A stretch of 64,000 nucleotides of DNA. Origin: VFMC01 sp031400715 (lineage in GTDB: Bacteria > Actinomycetota > Acidimicrobiia > Acidimicrobiales > Ilumatobacteraceae). The stretch's first letter is position 1. Every line of letters starts with the position of its first letter. The position numbers were made by a program, and so were the translations under genes. The notes under the pieces were generated by a model, which had not been told where the DNA came from, searched no databases, and saw nothing but the letters and a program-made list of their open reading frames with translations. This document shows, piece by piece, positions 33,927 through 42,733 of this stretch. The stretch lies in assembly GCA_031400715.1 (NCBI GenBank), contig JANNQK010000264.1, forward strand, positions 12,685 to 76,684. The letters run 5' to 3'.

Positions 33927-34961
33927 ATGAACGACGACAGCAGCGGCGCCTGGGCGCCAGATCCGTGGGGACGCTACCCACGTCGATGGCACACGGGCGC
34001 CCACTGGACCAGCCACGTCACCGACGGCCATTCCGTGCTCGCCGATCCACCAGGCCAGCGTCGCGAGCGCGGCACGCTACCGCCTCCACCGCCACAGGCA
34101 CGCCCGGTCGACCCTCGATTCGGCGTCGGGTCGAACAGTCGATCGACGGCTGAACCGGACGTGAGGGTGTCTGTCGGCGTCGACCGTCAGCCCTCCCGCG
34201 TCCCGGTGATCGACCGGGTCTCGACGCGTCAGCGGACCATGCGCTTGTCGTTGGTCGCGAGCGTGGTGGTCATGCCTGTGGTCGGTCTGATCCTGCACGA
34301 TGCCCGCGACCGCAGCCGCGTGGGCGCCCTGGTGCCGGCCGCCCGCGTGGAGTCGACGGTCACGAGCTCTCCCTCGTCGACGTCGCCGGCTGCGCCGCCC
34401 TCGTCGATGCTGCCGGAGAACACGACCACCACGATCAGCACGACGCCACAAGCAACGCTCGACCCGCAACTCGTCGACGACTGTGTCGCCTTCGTCCCGT
34501 TCGGTGCCTACATCGGTGATCCGCAGATGGTCCAGCTGTGGATCGCAGCTGGGATGGACGTGGCTGCGCTCACCGAGCGATGCGAGCGGATGGAACTCGT
34601 CGACCTCCTCGAGATCGCACGGCGACGTGCGGCGGGCGAGGAGTTCATGAACGGCGGAACAGCACCGGCTGCGGCGCTGACGCCGACATCCCCGACGGCG
34701 ACCCGTGTCGGTCCGCCGGATCGCCCCGCTGCCTCGACGACATCGACGACAACGCCGCCGACAACGACAACGACGACAACCACGCCGACGACGACAACGA
34801 CGACGACGCCCACGACGACGACGACGCCGACGACGACGACGACAACGACGACGACGCCGACGACGACGACGACGACGACGCCCACGACCACGACGGAGCC
34901 ACCGGCGCCGCCCGGCGACCCGGATGCTGTGCAGCAGCCCGACCCTGATCTCGCGGCCTGA
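33927..34961 (+). CDS. DUF2510 membrane protein C with C-x32-C domain and Thr tail
   Basis: A 344-residue protein with AGGAG before ATG 33927. DUF2510 motif (WAPDPWGRYPRRWHT, WTSHVTDG), a transmembrane helix (about 106-123), Ser/Thr-rich spacer, the same C-x32-C domain as protein B (Cys186 to Cys219, followed by GEEFMNGG), and a long Thr-rich tail (about 270-325) that ends in a Pro/Asp segment. The Thr tail is a likely O-glycosylated stalk. Confidence 0.8.
   Translation: MNDDSSGAWAPDPWGRYPRRWHTGAHWTSHVTDGHSVLADPPGQRRERGTLPPPPPQARPVDPRFGVGSNSRSTAEPDVRVSVGVDRQPSRVPVIDRVSTRQRTMRLSLVASVVVMPVVGLILHDARDRSRVGALVPAARVESTVTSSPSSTSPAAPPSSMLPENTTTTISTTPQATLDPQLVDDCVAFVPFGAYIGDPQMVQLWIAAGMDVAALTERCERMELVDLLEIARRRAAGEEFMNGGTAPAAALTPTSPTATRVGPPDRPAASTTSTTTPPTTTTTTTTPTTTTTTTPTTTTTPTTTTTTTTTPTTTTTTTPTTTTEPPAPPGDPDAVQQPDPDLAA
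34735..34905 (+). repeat. Thr-coding triplet low-complexity tract
   Basis: The tract is built almost entirely of ACG, ACA and ACC codons with occasional CCG. In-frame triplet slippage would change tail length without frameshift. The opposite strand reads as a Val/Arg-rich artefact. Confidence 0.85.
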
Positions 34962-35086
34962 CCGACGAGACTGCACGGATGCCTCCTCGCCCCCTCGGTG
35001 TACGCCGTCGCCCTGTCAGGTTCGTCCCAGATGCTCGATCGGCTCGCACTCACGCTGGGATTGCGAACCGCCCTCAGGCCGGCATC

Positions 35087-35737
35087 GTGAGGGGCGGCAT
35101 GATCGTGGTGGGTCTCGTCACGACGCTCGCCGCGTGCACCGGTGGTGACGACACGACGGCGACCAACGATTCGATCGTGCTTCCGGAGAGAGTTCCGGCG
35201 ACCAGCGTGTCGGCTGGCCCGGCGGCGACGATCGCCACGTCTTCCATCGCCGACGGAGGGGCGCCAGTCACGGATGCGACGCCATTGGTGACCCCGATCG
35301 AGCTCGACCCATGCCTCGTCGGGAGCTGGACGGCATCGGTCGACACCATCGGGCTGCTGGTTGCCGCGGCGATCCTGCCGGTGAGCGATCTCACCATTGT
35401 GGATGGTGGGTTCGAGGTGATCCTGTCGGCGGATGGCGGGGCGGTCGGCGACGCCGACTTCACGGCAGCGTTCAGCATCGGTGAGTCTCCGGCTCAGGCA
35501 GATGTGGCGTGGTCGGGTTCGGGCACCTGGAGTACGTTCGATGGTGTCGTCACGCTCTCGCTCGACCAGCAGGCGGGTGGCCTGACCGAGGTGCGACTCG
35601 ATGGTGCCGTGCAAGCCGGCAGCCAACTCGAGGTCGACCTTCCGCTCTCGGGCGGGACCTACGAGTGCACCGAGACGCGGCTCGAGGTCTCGGCTCGAAC
35701 AGGCGGGACCAGCGTCCCGCTGGTGCTCGATCGCTGA
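35087..35737 (+). CDS. Lipoprotein, lipocalin-like domain
   Basis: A 216-residue lipoprotein. The lipobox LAAC is preceded by a short basic start if GTG 35087 is used (MRGGMIVVGLVTTLAAC). ATG 35099 has the better ribosome site (GAGGGG) but no positive charge. The mature protein has a Thr/Ser/Ala spacer and a beta-rich domain starting DPCLVGSWTAS, like small lipocalin-like proteins, with two Cys. Function unknown. Confidence 0.7.
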   Translation: MRGGMIVVGLVTTLAACTGGDDTTATNDSIVLPERVPATSVSAGPAATIATSSIADGGAPVTDATPLVTPIELDPCLVGSWTASVDTIGLLVAAAILPVSDLTIVDGGFEVILSADGGAVGDADFTAAFSIGESPAQADVAWSGSGTWSTFDGVVTLSLDQQAGGLTEVRLDGAVQAGSQLEVDLPLSGGTYECTETRLEVSARTGGTSVPLVLDR

Positions 35738-35814
35738 CCCGGCGCACGCCGGACACGGACCGACGATCGCTCGTCCTCATGGAACGATCACACCTCTCGG
35801 GCACGATCACGATC

Positions 35815-36843
35815 ATGCGAACCCATCTGAGCGCGTCGGTCGCAACCTCGACAGCAGTCATGATCGTCCTTGCGTCGGCATGCAGCTCCGACCGAGCCAC
35901 ACGCGACACCGGTGTCCCGCCGAGCGCCGCGGCGTCGACATCCACTGCGGCACCGACGACCACTGCGGCACCGACGACCACTGCGTACTCGGTCGTCACA
36001 CTCGAGGGTTCGGTCACCGACCAGGCCCGCGATCGTCGGGTGCCATACCTCGTGTATGCGCCCGTCGGCCTGTCGGGTCCCGTCCCTGTGATCCTCGTCA
36101 GCCACGGTGGGATGGGCAACGAACGGGGACATCTGAGTGCGCCGCACCTGGGCAGCACGTTCGCCGCTGGCGGTTTCGTTGCCATTCACGTCGGACACCT
36201 GCCGTCGTCGGCCACCGCTGGCCAGCTCACCGACCGGCCTGCTGATGTGACGTTCCTGGTGGATCAACTCGAGGCCGGTGCGATCGCGATGCCATCGGAG
36301 TTCACGGGCACGATCGATCTCACGCGTGTCGGCCACACGGGTCACTCCTTCGGTGCGTACACGTCGCATGCGGTCGGCGGAGCCACGTATGCCCGCACCT
36401 ACCGTGACGAACGAATCGACGCGATCGCACCTCTCTCGCCGCAGGGCCCCGACCAGTTCGGTGCCTTCGACAACGGACCTGCGGACAGCACGTGGACCAC
36501 CGTGACCATCCCGGCGTACAACCTCATCGGCGGTGCCGAGACCGACGCGAATGCGGTCGACACCATCGTCCGGCCAGGGTGGCGCCTCGTGCCGTTCGAG
36601 CGCTATCCGGGCACGAGCGACACGTTCCGAACCGTGATCGACGGTCAGGAACATGGCGACATGTGGCGGGACGGCAGCGCCGAGGTCAAGGCGTTCATCG
36701 CCGAAGAGATCCTCGAGTTCATGCAGGTCTACGTCGCCGGCAGCACGATCGACCCATGTGGCATCGGCGTGGGTGCGATCGACTTCGCATCCGTGGAGCG
36801 GCATCCAGCATCGAGCGGATCGCTCGTACTCGCCTGTGGGTGA
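35815..36843 (+). CDS. Secreted lipoprotein alpha/beta-hydrolase (PAF-acetylhydrolase/dienelactone-type)
   Basis: A 342-residue lipoprotein: signal with lipobox LASAC, then a Thr/Ala/Pro-rich spacer. The hydrolase core has VILVSHGGMGNERGH, nucleophile GHSFGAY, a following Asp-containing region and His in GQEHGDM. This is close to predicted secreted esterases of the platelet-activating-factor acetylhydrolase/chlorophyllase group. The probable site is the outer face of the membrane. ATG 35779 is a longer alternative start. Confidence 0.82.
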   Translation: MRTHLSASVATSTAVMIVLASACSSDRATRDTGVPPSAAASTSTAAPTTTAAPTTTAYSVVTLEGSVTDQARDRRVPYLVYAPVGLSGPVPVILVSHGGMGNERGHLSAPHLGSTFAAGGFVAIHVGHLPSSATAGQLTDRPADVTFLVDQLEAGAIAMPSEFTGTIDLTRVGHTGHSFGAYTSHAVGGATYARTYRDERIDAIAPLSPQGPDQFGAFDNGPADSTWTTVTIPAYNLIGGAETDANAVDTIVRPGWRLVPFERYPGTSDTFRTVIDGQEHGDMWRDGSAEVKAFIAEEILEFMQVYVAGSTIDPCGIGVGAIDFASVERHPASSGSLVLACG

Positions 36844-36977
36844 CGAGGCTGTGTCGTCAGATACGGTCGACGGCGATGTCGGACTCCCTCCGAACCAACC
36901 GCCACACGAGGAGCGACACCCGCATCGTGGGTGCCTCCGGCCACGGCGTCGGTCCCGCGGCAGGGTGGTGAACTCGA

Positions 36978-37871
36978 ATGCGTGTTCACTTCAGCTCGGC
37001 GTACTGCGACACGCAGGTCGCGTTCGACACGACTCGTAAGGCAGCGGCGATCGCTCGGTCGCTCGTCGACAAGCCCATCCGTCGTGTTCGACTGGTGGAA
37101 CCGGAACCGGCGACTCGCGACCACTTGCTGACGGTGCACGACGCTGCGTACGTCGATGCGATCCTCACGGGAACCCCACGCGAGCTTGCCCTCTCCAACG
37201 ACCTGCCGGGGTGGGATGAAGGTCTGGCCCGTGCGGTGTGCGCCAGCACCGGTGGCGTTCGTGCTGCCGCGCTCTACGCCCTCGAGCATCACACCGTGGC
37301 GGGTTCGCTGTCGAGCGGACTGCACCATGCCCGTCACGCATCGGGGTGGGGATACTGCACGGTGAACGGCTTGGCCGTCGCGGCCCGAGCTGCCCTCGAC
37401 GCAGGCGCCAGGAGGGTGTTGATCCTCGACCTCGACGCACACTGCGGCGGCGGTACGGCCGATCTGATTCTGCGCCTGAACGGTGTCGAACAGGTGGACG
37501 TGTCGGTCGACCCGTTCGACTACTACGGCCATCACGAACGCGCTCGGCTGGTGCTCACCGACGGTCCTCGATATCTCCAGACCGTGGAGCGGTCGCTCGA
37601 TGGGATCGAGCAACCTGCCGCCATCGACGTCGTGCTGTACAACGCCGGCATGGACCCGCACGAGAGGTGTGACGGTGGGGCTGCGGGCATCAGCGCGCTC
37701 ACGCTCGACCGTCGCGAGCGGATGGTCTTCGCATGGCTGGCGCGCCACCGGCTGCCGGTGGCATGGGTCCTCGCCGGCGGCTATACGAACCAACTGTCGA
37801 TGGACGAGCTCGTGAACCTGCATCGCTTCACCATCGGTGCGGCGGCCCGGAGCGCGGCAGAGTTGCACTGA
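36978..37871 (+). CDS. Histone-deacetylase-superfamily amidohydrolase
   Basis: A 297-residue cytoplasmic protein with the arginase/deacetylase fold. The zinc ligands are present: Asp153 and His155 in LDLDAHCGG, and Asp226 in NAGMDPH; the His pair is LHHARH (116-117), followed by GWGYCTVNGLAVA, and the closing motif is VLAGGYT. Bacterial members deacetylate polyamines, acetoin-type compounds or small amides. The specific substrate is unknown. It stands among envelope lipoproteins with no clear partner. Confidence 0.9.
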   Translation: MRVHFSSAYCDTQVAFDTTRKAAAIARSLVDKPIRRVRLVEPEPATRDHLLTVHDAAYVDAILTGTPRELALSNDLPGWDEGLARAVCASTGGVRAAALYALEHHTVAGSLSSGLHHARHASGWGYCTVNGLAVAARAALDAGARRVLILDLDAHCGGGTADLILRLNGVEQVDVSVDPFDYYGHHERARLVLTDGPRYLQTVERSLDGIEQPAAIDVVLYNAGMDPHERCDGGAAGISALTLDRRERMVFAWLARHRLPVAWVLAGGYTNQLSMDELVNLHRFTIGAAARSAAELH

Positions 37872-37912
37872 TCTGAACTCAAGCCCGATCGAGGGCGTGC
37901 CGATAACCGCGC

Positions 37913-38452
37913 ATGACTCGATCCAGATCGATCGCTGCGGCGGCTGTCGGCGCACTCGCATTGACCGGATGTGGCGTCATGCCCGGCTTCTACTCCGCTG
38001 GGGCAGAGGACGACGCGTTGGTCGGCGACTGCGTCGACTTCGTCCAGATGGCGGCATTCTCGGGCGACGAAGCCTCGCGGCGCGTCTGGGACGAGGTTGG
38101 TCAGGACGAGTCGGCACTGCGAGATCGGTGCCGCGACTTGCTCGACTCCGATCGTGGCCAGTTGGAGGACTACGCCGAGCGGAAGCGGATCTTCGTGCGC
38201 GACATGAGTGCGAGCGACACTCGACGCGCCAATGTGATCGACGATGTCACCGGTGGATCGAACTGCAACACGAACTACTCCGGCGTCTGTCTCCCGCTCG
38301 ACGCGGACGTGGATTGCCTGCCGGGAGACGGAGACGGCCCGTGGTTCCTCGAAAAGACGGTGTTGGTCCAGGGAATCGACGAGTTCGAACTCGATGACGA
38401 CGGCGACGGCCTGGGCTGTGAACCGAACCCGGGCGGAGCGGCGGGCATCTGA
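37913..38452 (+). CDS. Lipoprotein with C-x32-C domain and excalibur-like motif
   Basis: A 179-residue lipoprotein (lipobox LTGC). Residues 40-73 carry Cys40-V-D-F, A-F-x-G-D, W59, G63-x-D, L69 and Cys73, the same spacing as in the DUF2510 proteins B and C. The C-terminal part ends in DDDGDGLGCEPN, an excalibur-like calcium-binding motif, with two more Cys upstream. A secreted or membrane-anchored protein of unknown role. Confidence 0.78.
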   Translation: MTRSRSIAAAAVGALALTGCGVMPGFYSAGAEDDALVGDCVDFVQMAAFSGDEASRRVWDEVGQDESALRDRCRDLLDSDRGQLEDYAERKRIFVRDMSASDTRRANVIDDVTGGSNCNTNYSGVCLPLDADVDCLPGDGDGPWFLEKTVLVQGIDEFELDDDGDGLGCEPNPGGAAGI

Positions 38453-38508
38453 CTCGGCGCACCCGTTCTGGAACGACCGACGAGTCGGTGCCTGAACCCC
38501 GGGTGTGA

Positions 38509-38534
38509 TGGCAGGGTCCACCACAGCCCTGCCA
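38509..38534. terminator. Terminator-like hairpin
   Basis: An 8-bp perfect stem TGGCAGGG/CCCTGCCA with a 10-nt loop, 57 bp after the lipoprotein stop, followed by a second short stem with a T-rich loop (GTTTTCTTTG). Confidence 0.55.
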
Positions 38535-38559
38535 CCAACCCGTTTTCTTTGGGGGGTTC

Positions 38560-38596
38560 GTAGCGCCGGATGGTTCCGCCGAACATCCGGCGCTAC
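38560..38596. ncRNA. Strong hairpin of unknown role
   Basis: GTAGCGCCGGAT pairs perfectly with ATCCGGCGCTAC; inside, GTTC pairs with GAAC around a CGCC tetraloop, with a single bulged G (38572). This makes a 16-bp stem. It may be a terminator, a REP-like element or part of a small RNA; listed here as RNA structure only. Confidence 0.35.
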
Positions 38597-38957
38597 GCCG
38601 TTCATGATGCGTGAACCTTCCCGATGACGCCATAGGCCGTTGGGACCACTTCTCGCTCGGTGGCGCATCGGTCGACGAGAGCTCCGGCGCCGACGTGGCA
38701 CCTGTGGTGCACATGAGATCCCGATCGGGCACCACCCAGCGTGGTGACGGTGCCCGAAGACGGTTCCAGTTCTCACCCTGGCCGTCGATCTGCTCGCTCC
38801 GTCCTGCGGGCGACCGTCATGGAACCGCAATGGAACGAGTCGAAACGTGGCCGATCGACCTCCGATCTGGCGGATGTGACACACGTCGTGCACCGAACGT
38901 CATGAAATTGCAAAACATGACGCGTCCGGAGTGTCCGGTTGTATTACCGTTCTCACG

Positions 38958-38974
38958 TCCCACGGAACGTGGGA
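38958..38974. promoter_or_regulatory. Hairpin upstream of the HupE gene
   Basis: TCCCACG/CGTGGGA with a GAA loop, 130 bp before ATG 39104. It is a possible leader structure. It does not match a cobalamin or NiCo riboswitch that I recognise. Confidence 0.3.
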
Positions 38975-39103
38975 GCGAGTCATGTCGGCAACGGATCGTC
39001 GCGGTCGACATGTCCTCGTTGGTCGGAATCCTCGCGACGTCAGTCGTCGCACGTCGGGGAATCGGACCGGGTGCGCAGTCGGTGGGCGGGACAGGAGACG
39101 GTG

Positions 39104-39622
39104 ATGTTGGGACAAGTGGTGCAGGAGCTCGGAGGGTGGTGGAGCGGCGTGCTCCACCCCTTCGATGGTGCGCACCTGGTGCCCATGCTCATCGTCGGCG
39201 TCCTCGCCGGGGTGGCCTCCACGCAAGGGCGCGAGCCGTGGGTGGGGCCGTTCGCCTACGTCCTGGGCAGCCTGGCCGGCATCCTCGCGGCCGCGATCGG
39301 GGTGGGGGTGCCGTTCCTCGACGGAGCGATCATCGCCGGCCTCGTCGTCGGAGTGGGGTTGATGTTCGCCCCGCCTCCCCGCATCAGCGCTGTGCTCCCA
39401 CTCGCCGCCGTGCTCGGTGGCGCGCTGAACGGGCTGTCGTACCGAGACGGTGCCACCTCCACCACCGACCCGGTGTTGTACGTGCTCGGATTCGTGTTCA
39501 GCACCGTTCTGTTGCAGGCCTTCGGTGCGATCACCGGTTCGGTGGTCGGTCGATCGGTGGCGGCGCGTCGCACGGTCGCGGTCTGCGCCGCTGCTGCCGC
39601 TGTCGTCGTCCTCGCCGTCTGA
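39104..39622 (+). CDS. HupE/UreJ-like membrane transporter
   Basis: A 172-residue protein with about six hydrophobic segments. The N-terminal GVLHPFDGAHLVPMLIVG matches the conserved HP-x-x-G-x-H motif of the HupE/UreJ family of nickel/cobalt permeases, although the normal Asp before the second His is Ala. No hydrogenase or urease genes are present. ATG 39104 is preceded by AGGAG at proper spacing. Confidence 0.72.
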   Translation: MLGQVVQELGGWWSGVLHPFDGAHLVPMLIVGVLAGVASTQGREPWVGPFAYVLGSLAGILAAAIGVGVPFLDGAIIAGLVVGVGLMFAPPPRISAVLPLAAVLGGALNGLSYRDGATSTTDPVLYVLGFVFSTVLLQAFGAITGSVVGRSVAARRTVAVCAAAAAVVVLAV

Positions 39623-39651
39623 CCTCCTCGGCCTCAGGCGCCTCCGGGGCA

Positions 39652-39696
39652 TCAGGGACCTCAGGGACCTCAGGGACCTCAGGGACCTGATGACGC
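39652..39696. repeat. Five perfect copies of TCAGGGACC
   Basis: A 9-base unit repeated five times without error, 30 bp after the HupE stop and 110 bp before the fasciclin gene. It can be read in frame as Asp-Leu-Arg, but no gene covers it. Confidence 0.9.
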
Positions 39697-39806
39697 GTCG
39701 ATGCGAGACGTTTCGCACTCAATGTCATCCACATCGACCGGCGCTCCGTACTCCTCGTCGAACCCCCCGGAACCGCACAGGCGGTCGTAGCTCACAAGGA
39801 GCCCCC

Positions 39807-40463
39807 ATGAAGCGTCGTCTCATCACCGCAGCCGTCACGATGTCGGCAGCCCTCGCATTCTCGATCGCCGGCACCGCCAGTGCCGACGAGACCAAGACCA
39901 TCGTCGAGAACGCAAGCGCTGACGAGCAGTTCTCGACCCTCGTCGCCGCCCTCACTGCAGCCGAGCTCACCGGCCCGTTCGACGCCTGCGACGATGCCAA
40001 GACGACAGTGCTGGCCCCGACGAACGCTGCGTTCGAAGCGGCGTTCGCTGCTCTCGGCGTGACCGCGGCCGACGTGCTCGCCGACAAGGAACTGCTCACC
40101 ACGATCCTCACGTACCACGTCGTGTCCGGTGAGGTTCCCGCCGCCACCGTCGTGACGCTCGACAAGGCGACAACGCTGCAGGGTGAGGACATCAAGATCA
40201 CCGTCGACGGCGACAAGGTGATGCTGAACGACACCGTCAACGTCGTGGCCACCGATGTGAAGTCCTGCAACGGCATCATCCACGTGATCGATGGCGTCCT
40301 GCTGCCCCCGAGCGTTGTCGCCAGCCTCGCTGCCCAGACCACGGCGATGCCCAACACCGGTGCTGACTCCGGCACGCTCGCCCTCTTCGCTGCAGGCCTG
40401 ATCGGCGCCGGCGCACTCGGCATGGTCGGCGCACGCCGCCGCGCCGCTCGCGTCGAGGTCTGA
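39807..40463 (+). CDS. Secreted fasciclin-domain protein with sortase-like tail
   Basis: A 218-residue protein with AAGGAG before ATG 39807. A signal peptide ends around ASA. One fasciclin (FAS1) domain (about 30-175): FSTLVAALTAAEL, TVLAPTNAAFEAA, LTYHVVSGEV, and the closing IIHVIDGVLLPP. The tail is MPNTG, a hydrophobic helix and ARRRAAR, the layout of a sortase substrate although the first residue is Met rather than Leu. It probably acts in cell adhesion at the surface. Confidence 0.9.
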   Translation: MKRRLITAAVTMSAALAFSIAGTASADETKTIVENASADEQFSTLVAALTAAELTGPFDACDDAKTTVLAPTNAAFEAAFAALGVTAADVLADKELLTTILTYHVVSGEVPAATVVTLDKATTLQGEDIKITVDGDKVMLNDTVNVVATDVKSCNGIIHVIDGVLLPPSVVASLAAQTTAMPNTGADSGTLALFAAGLIGAGALGMVGARRRAARVEV

Positions 40464-40513
40464 CGCATCTCCGGCCGTCACCCCTCGGGCGGCCGGCAGC
40501 TCGTCACCACGCG

Positions 40514-40543
40514 GCGCCCCACATCGACTTCGATGTGGGGCGC
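40514..40543. terminator. Strong terminator hairpin after the fasciclin gene
   Basis: A 13-bp perfect stem GCGCCCCACATCG/CGATGTGGGGCGC with an ACTT loop, 50 bp after the stop. No T-run, common in GC-rich actinobacteria. A second stem, CCGGCCG/CGGCCGG, lies just before it. Confidence 0.7.
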
Positions 40544-40652
40544 TGTCGCGTGCCGCCGGAGTTCGCACCCCGACCGGCCGGGCATCCCTCGGATCGTGCC
40601 ATGGCGCAGGATCGAGCTGTACGCGGCATCGACGATCGATGAGACTGTCGCG

Positions 40653-42656
40653 ATGACACAGCTCGTCCCGGAGATCGACCGACAGGTCGAGGCACAGATC
40701 GAGGCACAGATCGAGGTTCAGATCGGCACGGCGGCGGAGGTTCGCCACACCACATGCACCCTCGACTGCCCCGATACGTGTTCGCTCGCGGTGACGGTCA
40801 CCCGCGACGCGAACGGCGGTGAGCGCATCACCGACATCGACGCAGCGCCGGGCAACGCCCTCACCGACGGTTGGATCTGCGCCAAAGTCAAGAAACACAT
40901 GCATCGCGTGTACGCACCCGAGCGCGTGTTGACGCCGATGATCCGCACCGGCCCGAAAGGGGCCGCCGAGTTCCGCGATGCCTCGTGGGACGAGGCTCTG
41001 TCGATCGTCGCCGCTCGCGTCACGGAGGCGATCGGGGCCGCGGGGCCTGATGCTGTGGTGGCGTTCACCTACAACTCCTCTGCGGGAGCGGTGGAGCGAC
41101 ACAGCATGACCGAGGCCCTCTTCGCCGCGCTCGGCTCGACGATCGTCGAGCACACCATCTGCGCGCACACCGTCGGTGCGGCGTGGGAGAGCGTCTATGG
41201 CGACATGGGTTCTGCCGACCCGCTCGATGTGGTGAACGCCCAACTGGTGATCATCTGGGGCGCCAATCCCACCGTCTCCAACACCCACCTCCCACCCCTC
41301 GTTCAACGAGCCGTCGAGCGCGGGGCCAAGGTGGTGGTCATCGATCCGCGACGGACCGCGATGGCCAAGCGGGCCGACCTGCACCTCGCCATCCGACCGG
41401 GCACCGACACTGCCCTCGCGTCTGCGATCGCGAACCACTGGCGCACGAACGGGTACGTCGATCGTGCGTTCATCGATGCCCACGCAACAGGCGCAGAGGA
41501 GCTGTTGGCACACAGCGAGGAGTGGTCGCTGGAACGAGCTGCCGACGTGACGGGTCTCACCGCTGCCGACATCGCCACCCTGGCCGACTGGTGGGGCACC
41601 ACGCGCCCATCGATGCTGCGCCTCGGCTGGGGTCAGGAGCGCAACGCGAACGGCGGAGCAGCCTGCCGTGCAATCCTTGCGCTGCCCGTGTTGGGCGGTC
41701 ACTTCGGCATGCCCGGCAGCGGCGTCGTCGGCTCCACCGGAACCTCCGAGATCCGAGCGGAGCAGCGCTGGCCGACCTTCGATCGGCTCGACCGGCGGTC
41801 CCTGCCGCTGCATCAGGTGGGAGCGTGGATGGCCCCGGGTTCGACCGACCCGTGCACGGTGCTCTTCGTGCAGGGCGCGAACCCAGTCGTGATGTGCCCC
41901 GACCAGAAGGCTGTCGTCGACGCGTTCTCGCGTGACGACGTGTTCACCGTGGTCCACGAGCAGGTGCTCACGGACACCGCCCGCTACGCGGACGTGGTGC
42001 TGCCGGCCACCACGGCGTTCGAGATCGCTGACGTCACCTCCGGATACGGCACCTACTCGGTGCAGCCGGTGCGGCCGGTGATCGACCGTGTGGGACAGAG
42101 TCGCTCGAACGACGAGACCGGCCTTGCGTTGGCCCGCGCCTTGGGCTTCGACTGGGAGCCACCGTCGATCGACGTCGTGGTCGACGACCCGGGCCCGCGC
42201 GTGGTCGACGAACCGTGTCGACAGTTCGTCGACACCATGCCCCACGGTGGTCGAGCGCGGCTGGTCGATCCCGACCATGGCCTGCCTCGATACGTGCCCG
42301 TGCACTCGTCGCACCCGCTCAGGTTGATCAGTCCTGCGTCGTCGAAACTGGTGAACTCGATGTTCGGCGAGTTCCAGAGCCCGTCACCTGCCATCGTGTT
42401 GCACACCGCGGATGCCCGCTCACGCGGTTTGGTCGCCGGCCAACAGGTACGGGTGTTCAACGACCTGGGCTCGATCGTGGTGCCGCTCGAGGTGCACGAC
42501 GACACTCGGCCCGGGGTGGCCGTCATGAGCAAGGGCGTGTGGCTGCGTCACCACGGCGACGGCTGGGGTGTGAACGCGCTCACCCCCGCCACGGGCGACT
42601 CCCTGGTGAACGGAGCCTGCTTCAACGATGCCTCGGTCGAGGTCGAATCCGTCTGA
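40653..42656 (+). CDS. Molybdopterin oxidoreductase family protein
   Basis: A 667-residue protein from ATG 40653. An N-terminal iron-sulfur motif has Cys35, Cys39, Cys43 and Cys76 (CTLDCPDTC ... GWICAK). Bis-MGD cofactor domains follow with typical markers (ASWDEALSIVA, LVIIWGANPTVSNTH, VVVIDPRRT, DTARYADVVLPATT), and a C-terminal VRVFNDLGSIVVPLEV domain. It lacks a Tat signal, so it is cytoplasmic. Residues 10-24 carry a small QIEAQIEVQI repeat. The substrate is unknown; no electron-transfer subunit is adjacent. Confidence 0.88.
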   Translation: MTQLVPEIDRQVEAQIEAQIEVQIGTAAEVRHTTCTLDCPDTCSLAVTVTRDANGGERITDIDAAPGNALTDGWICAKVKKHMHRVYAPERVLTPMIRTGPKGAAEFRDASWDEALSIVAARVTEAIGAAGPDAVVAFTYNSSAGAVERHSMTEALFAALGSTIVEHTICAHTVGAAWESVYGDMGSADPLDVVNAQLVIIWGANPTVSNTHLPPLVQRAVERGAKVVVIDPRRTAMAKRADLHLAIRPGTDTALASAIANHWRTNGYVDRAFIDAHATGAEELLAHSEEWSLERAADVTGLTAADIATLADWWGTTRPSMLRLGWGQERNANGGAACRAILALPVLGGHFGMPGSGVVGSTGTSEIRAEQRWPTFDRLDRRSLPLHQVGAWMAPGSTDPCTVLFVQGANPVVMCPDQKAVVDAFSRDDVFTVVHEQVLTDTARYADVVLPATTAFEIADVTSGYGTYSVQPVRPVIDRVGQSRSNDETGLALARALGFDWEPPSIDVVVDDPGPRVVDEPCRQFVDTMPHGGRARLVDPDHGLPRYVPVHSSHPLRLISPASSKLVNSMFGEFQSPSPAIVLHTADARSRGLVAGQQVRVFNDLGSIVVPLEVHDDTRPGVAVMSKGVWLRHHGDGWGVNALTPATGDSLVNGACFNDASVEVESV

Positions 42657-42721
42657 CCCCTTGATCTCGTCGTGCAATCGGCTCGCTGAGCCAGGGGTTT
42701 CGCAACCAGAACCAACGGGCG

Positions 42722-42727
42722 TAGCGT
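42722..42727 (+). promoter_or_regulatory. Leaderless -10 element (TAGCGT)
   Basis: TAGCGT followed by 6 nt and ATG 42734. Confidence 0.45.
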
Positions 42728-42733
42728 CGCGTC

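Larger units (their letters stand above)
38453..39103. other. Structured gene-free stretch (651 bp)
   Basis: No frame shows coding character. The first 150 bp carry four successive hairpins: ACCGA/TCGGT (38476-38489), TGGCAGGG/CCCTGCCA (38509-38534), AACCC/GGGTT (38537-38558) and a 16-bp stem at 38560-38596. The second half is AT-richer near 38905-38950 and holds TCCCACG/CGTGGGA (38958-38974), perhaps the promoter region of the HupE gene. Confidence 0.6.

Noticed and set aside
38611..39103. Open frame preceding the HupE gene
   Set aside because: No domain, atypical composition, and AT-richer sequence that looks like promoter DNA; HupE has a good start at 39104.
39792..42314. 840-codon open frame on the minus strand
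   Set aside because: It is exactly antisense to the fasciclin and molybdopterin genes, is His/Arg-rich and has no recognisable domain; long antisense frames are expected at this G+C content.
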